A DNA stretch of 64,000 bases from assembly GCA_003255065.1 (NCBI GenBank), contig QAOA01006516.1:466691-530690 (forward strand), given 5' to 3'. The DNA comes from Cercis canadensis (Eukaryota; Streptophyta; Magnoliopsida; Fabales; Fabaceae). Made by a program: the position numbers and the translations under genes. The notes under the pieces were generated by a model. That model saw only the letters and a list, made by a program, of their open reading frames with translations, ran no database searches and was not told the DNA's origin. Shown here one piece after another: positions 37,270 to 48,779 of the stretch. The stretch's first letter is position 1; each line of letters opens with the position of its first letter.

Positions 37270-38324
37270 ACTTCTTTCTTCCTTTTGATTTCCATCCTTT
37301 TAGGCCTTGGGGGCAATTAAATTTGCTATTTTCCAATGGAATTCTAAGCAAAAAACTATAAATTTATCTTACTTGATTAGCATAGGTGATAAAGTTGGAC
37401 CGGATTCCAAGTAATGTCAAGTAGGATTTCGAACCTAGTATTTTTGTATAGGTTGTATAATCATTAGGTTGGTTTGGTGGGATTGAGTCAAAGAATATAC
37501 ATGTGAGCATCAAATTGTTATTTTGCTCTTTTCAATGGTTAGAGGGAAACTTATTGAGAAATTGGGGAAGAAATCTGCATAGCCTAACTTAGAAAATTCA
37601 TTCATTGACTTTAATTGGCTCTTGATATCTGGTATGTTTGAGGTTTCAATTATCCTGCTTAAGTGCTTTAGTCATACTTCCAGGATTGCTTTTTTCTTAC
37701 TGGTTTAGTTTAGTATGCATTTGCTTCTAAAGTCTGAAAGTGTGTTGGGATACAAATCTCATCTACTTGCTTCTGTTAGAGTTAGAAATAAACTCTAGTA
37801 AGCTTCTTTTCATTTGTTAGGTTATATATTTTCTCCTTCCCTATTCACCCTAGTAGATGGCTCTTTTGGTGCTGCTGTCTTAACAGATAGAATACAACCT
37901 CTTTTATTTTGATTTTTTTTCTTCTTTTTCTTTTCTTTTTCACATCTTCATTTTGTAGATTGAGCAATTCCTTTGGATTGGCTTTTTTGCACTATGCAAT
38001 AATCTTATTGGATTGGCTCAAGATTTCTGTTAAGATTGATATTGTATGCTCTCTAAGGATTTTTATATGACAAAAGCAGTTGATAACTTGCATTTTTGTG
38101 TGTCTTGGTTTGATTTGGTTGTGCATTTTATTTATGTATTTAGTTTTGATGGCTTTGAGACTACGTATTTGAATCTTTTAAGTTTGAGAATTTCACTTTC
38201 GAGTTAAGTTTGATGACTTGTGCTTCATCCTCCATGTTTTTTTCTTTGAATCTTTAAGTTTAGAAAAAGTTTTGACTCAACCGGTTCGACCAGTCATTTT
38301 TTGTCACACTGGTTCAATTTTTAA
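37270..38324. other. Intergenic DNA, left flank of the pararetrovirus block
   Basis: T-rich on the plus strand with no recognised gene or repeat boundary. Confidence 0.45.
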
Positions 38325-38620
38325 AAGAGTCACACACCCTATTACCCCCACCTAACTTAATAGGCTACTGACTCTAATACCATTTATGACACATGATAAA
38401 TTCTCAATTTTGACTAATTGATTAATAAAGAAGGAAAATATTAATGAATAAGTCAAAAAGCTTTAATGAAATGGTGTGAAACATTAAAAGTTCAGCATGA
38501 ACAGTAACTATTAATAGTGTCATGAACAGTATATACATAGTAATGATGAATAATAATTTTGAACAGTAAAATAAAAGGGAAGCTGGTTTGACGGTAGTCA
38601 AACAGAAAAGCAGGAAATGG
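38325..38620 (-). promoter_or_regulatory. Pararetrovirus intergenic region and second primer-site copy
   Basis: Segment 38325-38440 closely matches 57865-57980, which carries the pararetrovirus primer site; here the site is degenerate (TGGTATTAGAGT on the minus strand, 38382-38371). Just upstream on the minus strand (38620-38500) is a stretch with several copies of ACTGTTCAT, also present at 47950-48130. The layout (3' end of polymerase, intergenic repeats, primer site) indicates that the insertion contains more than one genome length, as with tandem or circular integration. Its ends are not defined by any target duplication. Confidence 0.6.
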
Positions 38621-38627
38621 ATGAATG

Positions 38628-40474
38628 TTATGAAATGGGAGCTAGATATAGGAAATTAAACCAAGCTTTTTGGTAATCACAGTAATCAAATGCTTGATGG
38701 GAGAATTTTTTTGATAATTTCTTTTTAGTAAAGGGATTTTGATTCCAATCTCTTTTAAAAAGAACTTTTTTGATCTTGACTTTTGAATAAGTAATTTTGT
38801 CATCATTATTTCTATTATGAGTGATATATATTGAACCAGGTTCTACTAAAATGTGTTCGTAAAATTCTCTACTTTTGGAGATGTCTTCTGAAAAGTAATG
38901 AAATTTTTTTGGAAAAATCTTTTCAACCATGTTTTTGATACTGTTTTGTCTTTGATGAGGTTCAGGAAAACATATATTTAAGAAAATAGATTTTTGAACA
39001 TAGGATGGTTCATTATTTGAAACATAAGATGATTCATTATTTGGGGTTACTAAAGCACTATGATAAGATTTGGGCTGTGAAATAGTTCTTAAGCTTTGAA
39101 ATCTATTTTGAAAAAAAGTGTAGAATATAAAGTAAGTCTTGTTGAGATTATTCTTTGAGATGGATTTGATAAATTTAATGATGATGGCAAGGCTTTTGAA
39201 GTGGACGGTGAGGCTTCTGACACATTCGTTGCTATATTCTTTTTACTCATTTTTTTTTTTGTAGGAATTCACGAGTAAAAAAATCAGGAAGGGAATTTCT
39301 CTCTCCTTTAATGAATTTTATTTGAAAATCAAAACAAGATAATATTGTTTGTCATGATGCAAAAATTTATTTAGAAACTAAATTTTGAACATTTTTTTGT
39401 AAAACATCTTTTGTAGCTTTGTAATCAACTCTTAATAAAAATGTTTTATTAATTAAATCATCTTGAAATTTTGAGATGTATAAAATAATAGATAAAACTT
39501 CTTTTTTGTATCTTACTATTTGTTCTTGATTACTTTCTATTTTTCTTTGCTTTAATATTCCCTCATAACCTATGTCTGAAGCATCAGTATGTACCATCAA
39601 CTTAGCTAAAGGGTCAAGAATTCTTAAACAAGTAAGATTTTGAGATAAAATTTTTAAATCTTTAATTACTTAAGTCATATCTTGATTCCATGCAGGTGAA
39701 TTTTTCTTAAGTATTTTGAATAATAATTTATATTTTTGTCTTAAATTTGGAATAAAATAAAAAAATATAATTTAAGCATCTTCAGAATCTTTGTAATTAA
39801 TTTTTATCTTTCACTTCATCTGAAAATTTGTTTAAAAATTCTATCGGTCTACTAATAGGTTTAATAGTTCCTTGATAGATATCAAATCCTAAAAATCTAA
39901 TTTATGTTTGAAACAATTTTATTTTTTTGGCTGATACTACTAAATTATTTTGTTTGACTATATCAAATAATGTTTTTAGATACTCAAAATGTTTATTTAT
40001 TGAGTTTGAAAATACTAAAACGTCATATATATATATACAATAATGAATTGTGAAAAATGATCAAAAATATCATTCATAATATTTTATAATTCAGATAGTG
40101 CATTTTTTAAATTAAATTGCATGTCATTCTATTCATAATGTCCAAATAGAACTATAAAAACAGTTTTGTATCTATTTTTTTTTTTTTATGAATTTGAATT
40201 TGTCAAAAACTAGATTTCATATCAAATTTTGAAAATACAGATGCATTATATAAACAATTAATAAATTTTTTTTTGTTAGGAATATGATACCTCATCCATT
40301 GAAGAATTTTATTGAGAGATTTATAATTTATACCAAACTTGGGTACGTCTCTTTTTTGTTTAGTTTGTTTATTGAAATAAAAAGTTGTACAATTCCAAAA
40401 AGATTTGTTTGATTTAATGAGCTTTTTATCTAATAGCTCTCGAATATCTTTTTTATAAATTTCTAATAATTATT
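38628..40474 (-). pseudogene. Endogenous pararetrovirus polymerase (RT, RNase H, C-terminal tail), broken
   Basis: Remnants of a caulimovirid-type RT-RNase H region run right to left. An RT N-terminal segment at 40470-40260 carries the INYKSLNKILQW pattern. The catalytic box near 40035-40010 reads Y-I-Y-D where Y-I-D-D is expected and sits in a (TA)n run. The RNase H start is at 39600-39367 (HTDASDIGYEGIL) and a C-terminal tail at 38930-38628 is rich in Trp/Tyr/Phe. Many stops and frame changes separate these pieces. Plant pararetroviruses are DNA viruses replicating by reverse transcription, and such integrated copies are common fossils. The family-level assignment is firm; the genus is not determined. 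Confidence 0.75.
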
Positions 40475-40475
40475 N

Positions 40476-41105
40476 GTTAATGATAAATTTTAGTTTGTAC
40501 TCTAATTTTTTAATCTTTTTTTGACTTTTTCTGTAAATAGCTATCAAAGTTTATATATAAACTTTTCTTTTCAATAAAATACGTTGCAATAATTTTTTAA
40601 GAATATTTTTGAGAAAAACACATCTCTGTACTATTTTAAGTATGAAAGTTTTCTACATTTTAAATTAGGTAAGATTTTTAAGAATTTTTCTTGAAAGTTT
40701 TAAAGTTCACTTATGAAATGTTTAACGGGGATTCTACAATACTATATGAGTATGTCATACTACACTGACGTGACAATCATGCGTAATTTTTATATTTTAT
40801 TGAATATAAATATAATTTATTTTATTTTCTCAAATAAATTTAAAAATAGTTAATTTGTACACGTGTCATTTTCATATTGGCTAATCTCATGTAGTATGAC
40901 ATACTACATAAATATGAAAAATATCTAAGAAACCTCTGATATTTAATGATAGTATAAATTATGGTTTTTATACTATTTGAATTATTAGTTTCAGGATCTA
41001 TTAAATTTTTTATTTTGTAATCTTTGATTTTCAATGAGATAATTATACCACCAACCTTTTAGTTGTCCTGTGAAATCACTAATGATAATTTTAAGGATGT
41101 TTCTT
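40476..41105 (-). pseudogene. Endogenous pararetrovirus capsid region, interrupted by a MITE
   Basis: Right of the N at 40475 (upstream on the minus strand) lie capsid-type motifs: ISDFTGQLKGWW at about 41090-41050, and LKCRKLSYLK with RDVFFSKIFLKNYC at about 40670-40590. The 212-bp element 40727-40938 splits them. The protease region expected between capsid and RT is missing or lost at the N. The part is non-functional. Confidence 0.65.
40727..40938 (-). mobile_element. 212-bp MULE-like MITE, copy 2, inside the pararetrovirus capsid
   Basis: Reverse-orientation copy of the element at 1493-1703, with the same ends and the same GTAGTATGTCATACTAC palindrome. The flanks ATGTTTAAC (40718-40726) and ATATTTAAT (40939-40947) match at seven of nine positions, as an old 9-bp target duplication would. 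Confidence 0.75.
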
Positions 41106-41389
41106 AAATTTGCAGAAGAACCAAAAAAACAAATACATCATGTTATATTGAAATGCAATTGGCTAAGATTAATGGCCATAAGTGGCTTACAAAGGTCTAA
41201 AAACATTGCTGAATATTACATATTGTGGGATCATACAAGTTGCCCAACCAAACATCCCAAAAGGCACAATACGAATGTCATTTTCTATAAAGGCATCTCC
41301 CTGACAGCATGTGGGCCACACTTGGCCTACCACATTTGCTACTGTGTTTGTCTTGCTCTTCTTTTACCCTTCCCTCTAGATTGCCCTAT

Positions 41390-44300
41390 GTGATGATCAA
41401 CTGTCATTAATGCTTGTCCAGTGGGTGGTTGTGTCATAAAGACTCTTTCACCACTTGCTCTTGTCTTTCTTCTTGAACCTTGTGCATCAGCTGGTTGTGT
41501 AATAGTAGCACTTGCTTCACTTTGTGGTTGACCTGCCTTTGAGGGATTGGCAGCACTTGATTTACTCTCGGCATTTTGGGCTCTTGAATTCTTTCTTCTT
41601 CCAATTTGGCATCAAAAAAGGCAATTCAATCTCAAAAAAAAATGCAACATATATATTCTTGAAGTTTTGAGCATAAGATCACTCACAGGATTCCTAGTTG
41701 CAGACTTCTTTTTATATATCCTTCTATTGGGGTTGACAAGTCCCTTGCAAGTGTGGGTGTTATGGTCAAACTGGCCACAGTTTCCACATTTCATCCTTGC
41801 TCAAACTCTACTAATCTTTGTAGCATTTGGGGGCTCATCAGCTCCTCTCTTTCTATTCTTTTGAGGTCTACTTGTAAGAATTCTGCCTAATGGAGGCAAC
41901 ACAGGCTCATATTCAGCACTTGACCATTCATCCTCACCAGGTACAAGGTTAATCATAACCCCATATGTTTTTAAGAAAGTCTCTTTTGTGAAGTATGAAT
42001 CAACATACATTTCTGGTTGGTCTCTTTGTGCATATATACACTTAACAGCATAGCCACGTGGGACCCCTGTAATGTCCCAAAGCCTACATGAACACGATCT
42101 AGCCACCAAATCAACAACTCTCCTTTCACCTTGCCAACTATCCACCTCAAACTTGCCATCCCCATTCATATGACATGTACAGTTAATGGCTTCTGGCTTG
42201 GATCTTTCAAGATGTGTTGCAATCCTTGGACAAATCAAACCAGTATAGCTCAACATCCCTTTTCTCTTTGTTGTAAACCTTTTCATCAACATTCTTCTAA
42301 TAGTCTCCATCATTGTTATGATGGGCTTATCTCTTGCAGGCAGCACATAACTATTAAATGTTTCTGACAGGTTGTTTTATAATTTTTCTAACTTTGCCCT
42401 TGCACTAAATGCATGCCTTGACCATGTTCTTGGATGTCTATTTGCTAGGAAATTTGTTGCATGGTCATTTAGTTAGCGAAGCTCTCCCATGTGGAACTTG
42501 AAGTCTGATGGTGTTGTTGACCTGGCAGCATTTCACATACAGGTTTTGAGTGCCTGGCCTTTATATTTCACAGACAAGTCATTACCTTTTATTGGTCAGA
42601 CATGAAGATCCACCCATATTCACTGGCAACTCCAATATCAGTCATCAATAGCTCCAAGAACCACTCCCATGTCTCTTTCACCTCTGCCTCACATGCTGCA
42701 TATGCAATAGGAAACATGTTGTCATTTGCATTTATCCCCACAACAGAGAATAACATGTCTCTCATCCCTGCTTTAAGGAAGTATCCATCTAGATGTATGA
42801 GAGGCCTACAGAATTTAAATCCTCTCTTGGCAGCATCTAAACAAACATATAGTCTTTGGAAATGCCTATTTTTTTTACCTTAACCTTCATTGTAGAACCT
42901 GGGTTTTATAGCAAGATTGCTGCACAATACCTCCATAATAGAGCATATTGCTCCTTGTGTGTGCCTTCCAACCTCTGTTTTGCAGACTTCTTAGCTTTGT
43001 ACACTTTATATCTTGACACAAAGATTGAGTAATCTCGTGTCACTTGATTTATGAATGCCTCATTTTCCTATTTCCTCTTGTTATCTCGGATATGTTCCTC
43101 GTATTTTCTGGCCAACCAAGCAGAATTTTCCTTGTTATTGTTGTTTTCACTGGCACAATCAATATGTTCTTGATTTACCCATGACTTTATTTGAAAAGTA
43201 CTGCCCTCTTGGTTCTTTGAAGCAGGCATCTTCCACCTACACTTCCTCTTGCACTGAACAGTTATTCTTGCTCCCTCATTCTTCATATATACAAAGTCAA
43301 TCCCATTTTCTATGCAGTACTGTTTCAAGGCATCCCTAAAAATCATAAAATTGTCAAACTTCATACCAACTTGGAGCCTTATTTTTTTTTTTTCATGTCA
43401 CTATGGTGGTTAAACTTTGGGTATCTATTTCTCTTGGGCTGATCACTGTCTTCTTCATTTGGGTTATATAAGACATCATTGTCACCATAATCACTGTGGG
43501 CCTCACCATCATGATCCATCACAATACTGGGCCTTCGCACTTCTCCCACATTCTCACCACTTGGACTTTGGGCCCCAACCATTGTCTCTGCCTCACCACT
43601 TGGGCCAACTTCATTCAAAGGCCCATTATATCCTTTATCCGTAGACATCCTNTTTGGGTTATATAAGACATCATTGTCATCATAATCACTGTGGGCCTCA
43701 CCATCATGATCCATCACAATACTGGGCCTTCGCACTTCTCCCACATTCTCACCACTTGGACTTTGGGCCCCAATCACTGTCTCTGCCTCACCACTTGGGC
43801 CAGCTTCATTCAAAGGTCCATTATATCCTTTATCCGTAGACATCCTACTTATATCTTCTTCATTACCACCCTCACCATTCTCACAAAATAAATCAACATT
43901 ATCTATATCACTATCAACAAAATCACATCCATCTAAATTAACTTTCTCTTCCTCATTCTCATCCTCCCACTCAGACTCATTATCATCCTTATCCCCTCTT
44001 CTGAGCATCATGGTCATTCCCTATAGGTTCAGGAGTTTCACTCCCCTTCTCACTATCAATAAAAACATGAGGTTCAACTATTTTACTCCCCCCTCACCAG
44101 CAGTCAAAAGATTAGGTTTAGTTGTTTCTCTCCCCCTCTCATCAGCAGTCCAATCATGAGGTTCTGCTGTTAGTTTTAAGGACTCCTCACTGACTACAGC
44201 TTCATCCACATGGTGCTCAATAAACAATTGTAACACCCTATTCATTATGTTCCCTATAGTATTCAAAATGCATCTCACATCCTTATCACTCAGAAATGGC

Positions 44301-44527
44301 TTAATCTCATCTTCAAAACTCTCATCCTCAAACTTATATCACACAAACTCAGCATTTCTATACCTTTCTTCAATTATATGCTTACTCAAATGTGTGACAG
44401 ACAAGTAATCAACATCAAAATGATCTATTGTTTCCTTAACCCCACCTTCATATCTCATGGAGGGAAAATACTTAAGTGCCCCTCCATAATACAACTCAAA
44501 CCCAATATAATTCATGTTGTAATACAA
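41390..44527 (-). pseudogene. mudrA-like transposase (MuDR DBD, DDE core, SWIM, CCHC), broken
   Basis: The product would be a DDE transposase that cuts and pastes the element by its terminal inverted repeats. Frame changes in the catalytic core around 42560-43060, a stop between segments, and loss of the second half of the SWIM zinc ligands show it is dead. The core can still be recognised by segments resembling KAGMRDMLFSVVGINANDNM and EVKETWEWFLELL. The apparent internal protein repeat (RMSTDKGYNGPLNE) is caused by the assembly duplication around the N at 43652 and is not a property of the protein. Confidence 0.7.
43458..43846 (-). repeat. Assembly duplication around N at 43652
   Basis: The segment 43458-43651 recurs at 43653-43846 with a few substitutions. 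It doubles part of the acidic linker of the transposase. Confidence 0.9.
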
Positions 44528-44768
44528 AATGAAATCATATTAGGACCATATGACAGTACCTTCGGGACCACATGACAACAACAAAAAAGCCAAAAACATA
44601 AATAAAACAAAACATCCAATTAAAACATAACATCCAAGTAAAACATTTGACTAAACCACATGGGGCACAATATTCTCACCTAGTCAACCTGTTAGTAATA
44701 CAAAAATAACACAAGCAATTGAGACACAACCATATGGCACACAATATCCTCTACAACACTCTACATGC

Positions 44769-45437
44769 ATTTGATGCATAATAAACACTTTACAAAGCAT
44801 AATAAACAAATTCACAAAATGCAGGCTAAATCGCAAGCATCATCACCTTGGGATTTGAAATAAACAAACAGATTCAATCATATAAATGGCGTAAACAGAA
44901 TAGAAAATGAAGGACGACATTTGTGTTATTATGAGTTGGATTACCTGGTTTAGAAACTTTGGAGCCTCGAGTTCAACAGACAAATCGAACGTCTCGCAAA
45001 TTCCTCGAGTGCAATGGAGAACACACCCAATTTCACTGGCAATGGAGTTTAGTCTGGCTATGGAGTTCCTAATCGAGTTCTAAGGATTTCAACAAAAAAA
45101 AANATTTGATGCATAATAAACACTTTACAAAGCATAATAAACAAATTCACAAAATGCAGGCTAAATCGCAAGCATCATCACCTTGGGATTTGAAATAAAC
45201 AAACAGATTCAATCATACAAATGGCGTAAACAGAATAGAAAATGAAGGACGACATTTGTGTTATTATGAGTTGGATTACCTGGTTTAGAAACTTTGGAGC
45301 CGCGAGTTCAACAGACAAATCGAACATCTCGCAAATTCCTCGAGTGCAATGGAGAACACACCCAATTTCACTGGCAATGGAGTTTAGTCTGGCTATGGAG
45401 TTCCTAATCGAGTTGTAAGGATTTCAACAAAAAAAAA
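44769..45437 (-). repeat. Assembly duplication around N at 45103
   Basis: The segment 44769-45102 recurs at 45104-45437 with isolated differences. It contains the noncoding 5' part of the MULE. Confidence 0.9.
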
Positions 45438-45722
45438 CCCCAATTCAGAAGCCAATTCGGGGAGAGAGAAGGAACACCGTGTTTAAGTGACCATGTGCCT
45501 CTCACGTGTCTACTTAATCTGATTTCTAAACCAGAATTAGGCATTTAATCACTCCACGTGCATTGCACGTGATGATTTCCATCCATTAATGAACGTCCAT
45601 CTACCTTTTAGGGGTTAATCGCACATTTCAATTGTTGAAGTATGTCTTTCCTTTGTTTTTTATGTTTTAGGGGTAAATTGCACAAAAAGCATAGTCCAGG
45701 GGGTTTTCATGGACTTTTCCCT

Positions 45723-46038
45723 ATTTTTTATATCTTTTAATGAATGATTGTTCTTGTCGAGAACATTTTTCATTTTGAATGGTGAAGCTACTATATCTTT
45801 ATTATGAATATTTTTTACAGTAATTTCATCTAAATGAGAATGAACTAAGTAACAGTTGTAATTGATGAAGTTTTACAATTTTAACTTATCTTAGTATTTG
45901 TATTAATAGTCTTAGACTTTGAATAAAGATAAAATATGTCATGTCTTTCAGCATAATCTTCGAACAATTCGAAAGAAGACATATTCATTTTCATGACATT
46001 TAATTCATGATAATAAAATATTTTGAGTGTATCTATTA
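45723..46038 (-). pseudogene. Pararetrovirus fragment between the two MULEs
   Basis: On the minus strand this short stretch has a readable frame (MSSFELFEDYAERHD, then SPFKMKNVLDKNN) with stops. It bridges the movement-protein part at 56066-56600 and the capsid part at 41105-40476. Its right edge is the exact target duplication of the 10-kb MULE, which shows that the two sides were once continuous. Confidence 0.5.
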
Positions 46039-46285
46039 TATATTTATGATTAAAACTTCATTTTCGTCCCTCACTTTATAGGGCGTTGTCAATTTCGTCC
46101 CTTACTACAATATTTTCTTAATTAAGTCACTAACTTATGAAATTCGTTTCAATTAAATCTTTCCGTCTAACTTCTGCTAACTTAACTGATAGAAATGCTG
46201 ATGTGACTGTTAAAGAGTGATGTGTCACTGTTAAATGTCACACTGAACATCTAAGTGGAAGTACTTCCCAATACGACGCCATTTT

Positions 46286-47179
46286 GGGTCTTAGAGAAGC
46301 AACTCCTCTATCTTCGCTTCTATCCTTTCTTTTTCTCCCTCTCTCTCCATCTCTTCTTCTCTCTCTCTTTTTCTCTGTCTCTCTCCGTCTTAAGAAGAGG
46401 AAGAAGAAGGACTAGTAGTAACAGGCCATGAAAATCCACCGAGTGTGTGACCACATAGTTGAAGTCACCCCCTCTACTACTCCCATGATTCCTCTCACTC
46501 TCACGCTCACCATCACATTCTTTATCGGCTTGAGCTTTCTTCAACTGCTTTGTATGTGGGGAAGTAGAATCAGAATGAGGAGGAGGAGATCCAGAACTCT
46601 CTCCTAGCCAATTTACCTTTCACTTTGAACTCCAAGTCTTAAGCAAATTGACATCTACCTTTCCTTTCTCTGCAGTCGTATCCGGGGGAAAAGATGAAAA
46701 GGGCAAAGTGATGTCAAGAAGAAGCTCTTTGAAAGCTAGAAGAGAAGCAATTTTTCTTTGTGCCAACAACCCTCTTTTCTTTTCTCACCTATAAGTAAGG
46801 GAACTCTCGGTGACAAAGAAAGAAAGGAATGGAGCAGAGGCAGAGTGACTCCAGAGACCTAGCTCACAACACTACAGAGCTGATGACCCTAATTTGGAAT
46901 CATCTCTTTTTGCTTGTAAGGAAACACCAAGACTTCTCTTTGTAATTTCATACCATGGTATTTTTAAGTTTTGACTATCTTTCTCCATTCCATGTTCTCC
47001 TTTGCTTTCTGGCCAATATGGAGTTTCTTGCGCTTCCTCTTTTGGTATATAAACAGTTTTGTTGTACATGTGTTGCTATGTGTTACTTTTAACTACCCGC
47101 TTGTTTGGTTGCTACCAAAAGATGAAGTTGTGCTAACTACCTCATTACTCTTATAATATGCAGTTTACGCTGTTCATGG
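46286..47179. other. Left interior of the 10-kb MULE, unidentified sequence
   Basis: CT- and GA-rich, more GC than its surroundings, with weak open frames on both strands (46320-46544 minus). The 35-bp phrase at 46862-46896, containing ACAACACTACAGAG, recurs in the same orientation at 55060-55094 in the right interior. This suggests an internal duplication or capture of one host sequence twice. The source gene was not recognised. Confidence 0.4.
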
Positions 47180-47707
47180 TGTTGATACCCAATTTTGTCC
47201 TGCTCAACTTATAAAGAGCAAATACAAAAAATAAAATGTTGAAATACTTACAATAATAATAACTCAAAAAGAATACAAAAATGCAAAAAAAAAATATTAT
47301 TATTTATTCAAAATAAAATAAAAAGTAAACGAAAAAAGAAATAATTGCCATTTAAGGCAACACGCAAGGCAGCAACCCAAGTTCTGTGAAATGTTGTTCC
47401 TCAGTCCGGTCACTCCTTCCAGCCATGCCCTTGGCAGCTTGAAAGCAGAAAATCATCAACTCACATCAGTGCAACTTGCACCATTCTTCAGTTATAAAAA
47501 GAAACACAAGCAATGAACGAGAGAGGGGGGTCTAAGATAGAGACATACCACAGAGAGGAAACTAGTTTCGGAAGCAAAAAAGAAAAAAAGGAGGCCGAAT
47601 ACACAGACCAGAGGAGCAAAAATCCCCAAAACAGAAAACGAACACAACTTACGAGAGTCTAATCCACAGGTACACCACAAACATTCATTTTTTCATTTTT
47701 CCATTCT

Positions 47708-47945
47708 TCAGTACTCACACCCATACACAAAGTATATCCAACCTATATATATATATATAATCCATTGAAGAACTTTGTTGAGAGGTTTGTAATTAATGAC
47801 TAATCTAGGCACACCTCTTTCTTGCTCAGCTTGTTTATTAACATAAAAAGCTACACAACTCCAAGGAGACTTACTGGGTCCAATGAGCTTCTTGTCTAAC
47901 AACTCTTGAATTTCTTTTCTACAAATTTCTAATAACTATTTGTTC
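47708..47945 (-). pseudogene. Second pararetrovirus copy: RT N-terminal fragment
   Basis: The frame 47902-47708 begins at the conserved RT segment LIGPSKSPWSCVAFYVN and continues through VINYKPLNKVLQW. It then runs into a (TA)n repeat (about 47742-47758) and non-homologous sequence, so everything downstream including the active site is missing. Confidence 0.75.
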
Positions 47946-48779
47946 ATTTAAATTGGTCTTGAGGAAAGTGTGTGCAAAAATGAATTAAAAAGTGAAGAAG
48001 GAGCAGAAGATTCAGAATGAATAGTAACTTATGAATAGTGATGTGAATAGTGAATGTGAACAGTAATGATGAACATGAACAGTAATTTTGAAAAATAAAA
48101 AGGGATGCTAATCCGGCGGTAGTCCGCACTGGAAAGCATAAGAGAAGGATAATGAATACTTAATGAAAAGTAATGAAATAAAACTTAGTATTGAACAAAG
48201 TAATACTTATAACTTTGAAACTTCTTGAAATACACTTTGAAAGTAGTTACAAACTTTGAGGAGAGCACAAGGGTCTTTGAAGGTTGATGAAAGGTTTTCT
48301 ACCTTAGGCTTTGATGAAAATCTAATGACTTAATGAAACTTTGATGAAAGGAGAAAGTTTACAAAGGGTTAGAGAAACTAGTCTAAGCTAAATTGTTAGT
48401 AAATTTTTTACATGCCTTCTTCTTGTGATGAAGGTGTCTATTTATAGACTCTTGAGAGAAGAATGGATTCTAAATAGTTTGAAGTCCATTCTTGTCTTGT
48501 TGTATGAGGTGTGATGAAGTTTTTCATGATATCTTTTTGTGATGACACTTGTAAAGTGGGGAAGTATTCTTTTCTTCTCTTGTTGACACATGTCTTAACA
48601 CTTGGCAGGATGAGGAGTCTTCATAAAACTTTGTTGACTTGTTAAATATGATGATAAGTTTGCATGTGAACTCTGCAGCCTTTTAGTAATACTGCACATG
48701 GACTACAGCCTTTTGGAATCACTGCACATGGACGGCAATCTGTGGGTGACTGTGTCATGATTCCATTGTGATGATATCT
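47946..48779 (-). promoter_or_regulatory. Second pararetrovirus copy: intergenic region with TATA box
   Basis: On the minus strand a TATAAATA box (48446-48439) lies about 330 bp after the end of the last reading frame and is followed by leader-like sequence. Further on (48130-47950) are several ACTGTTCAT-type repeats shared with 38500-38620. Position and spacing fit a caulimovirid genomic promoter; whether it is active cannot be told from sequence. Confidence 0.55.

Larger units (their letters stand above)
41110..45722 (-). mobile_element. MULE with decayed mudrA-like transposase gene
   Basis: The right end (45721 leftward on the minus strand) begins GGGAAAAGTCCATGAAAACC with nearby repeats of ACCCCTA, a common plant MULE terminus. 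Reading leftwards there are an N-terminal segment (44527-44339, FELYYGGALKYFP), an acidic linker (44017-43379), the MuDR DNA-binding region (43364-43068; ITVQCKRKCRWKM), a frameshifted catalytic region (about 42850-42540), a SWIM segment (42346-41801) and a CCHC knuckle (41794-41765, CGNCGQFDHNTHTC). The SWIM finger keeps SCSCRLWDITGVP, but the following Cys and His are Arg and Tyr. The left terminus was not found and is placed where capsid sequence resumes. The element lies within pararetrovirus sequence on both sides. Confidence 0.65.

Noticed and set aside
38275..38300. GGTTCGA-type tRNA T-loop motif
   Set aside because: No cloverleaf could be formed around it; it is a short AACCGGTT-like palindrome in repeat DNA.
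43379..44017. Tandem protein repeat in the MULE transposase linker
   Set aside because: The repeat is produced by the duplicated contig ends around the N at 43652.
46320..46544. Minus-strand 74-codon basic/acidic frame as a captured gene
   Set aside because: Mostly translated GA/CT simple sequence (RDREKEREKKRW); low complexity prevents any inference.
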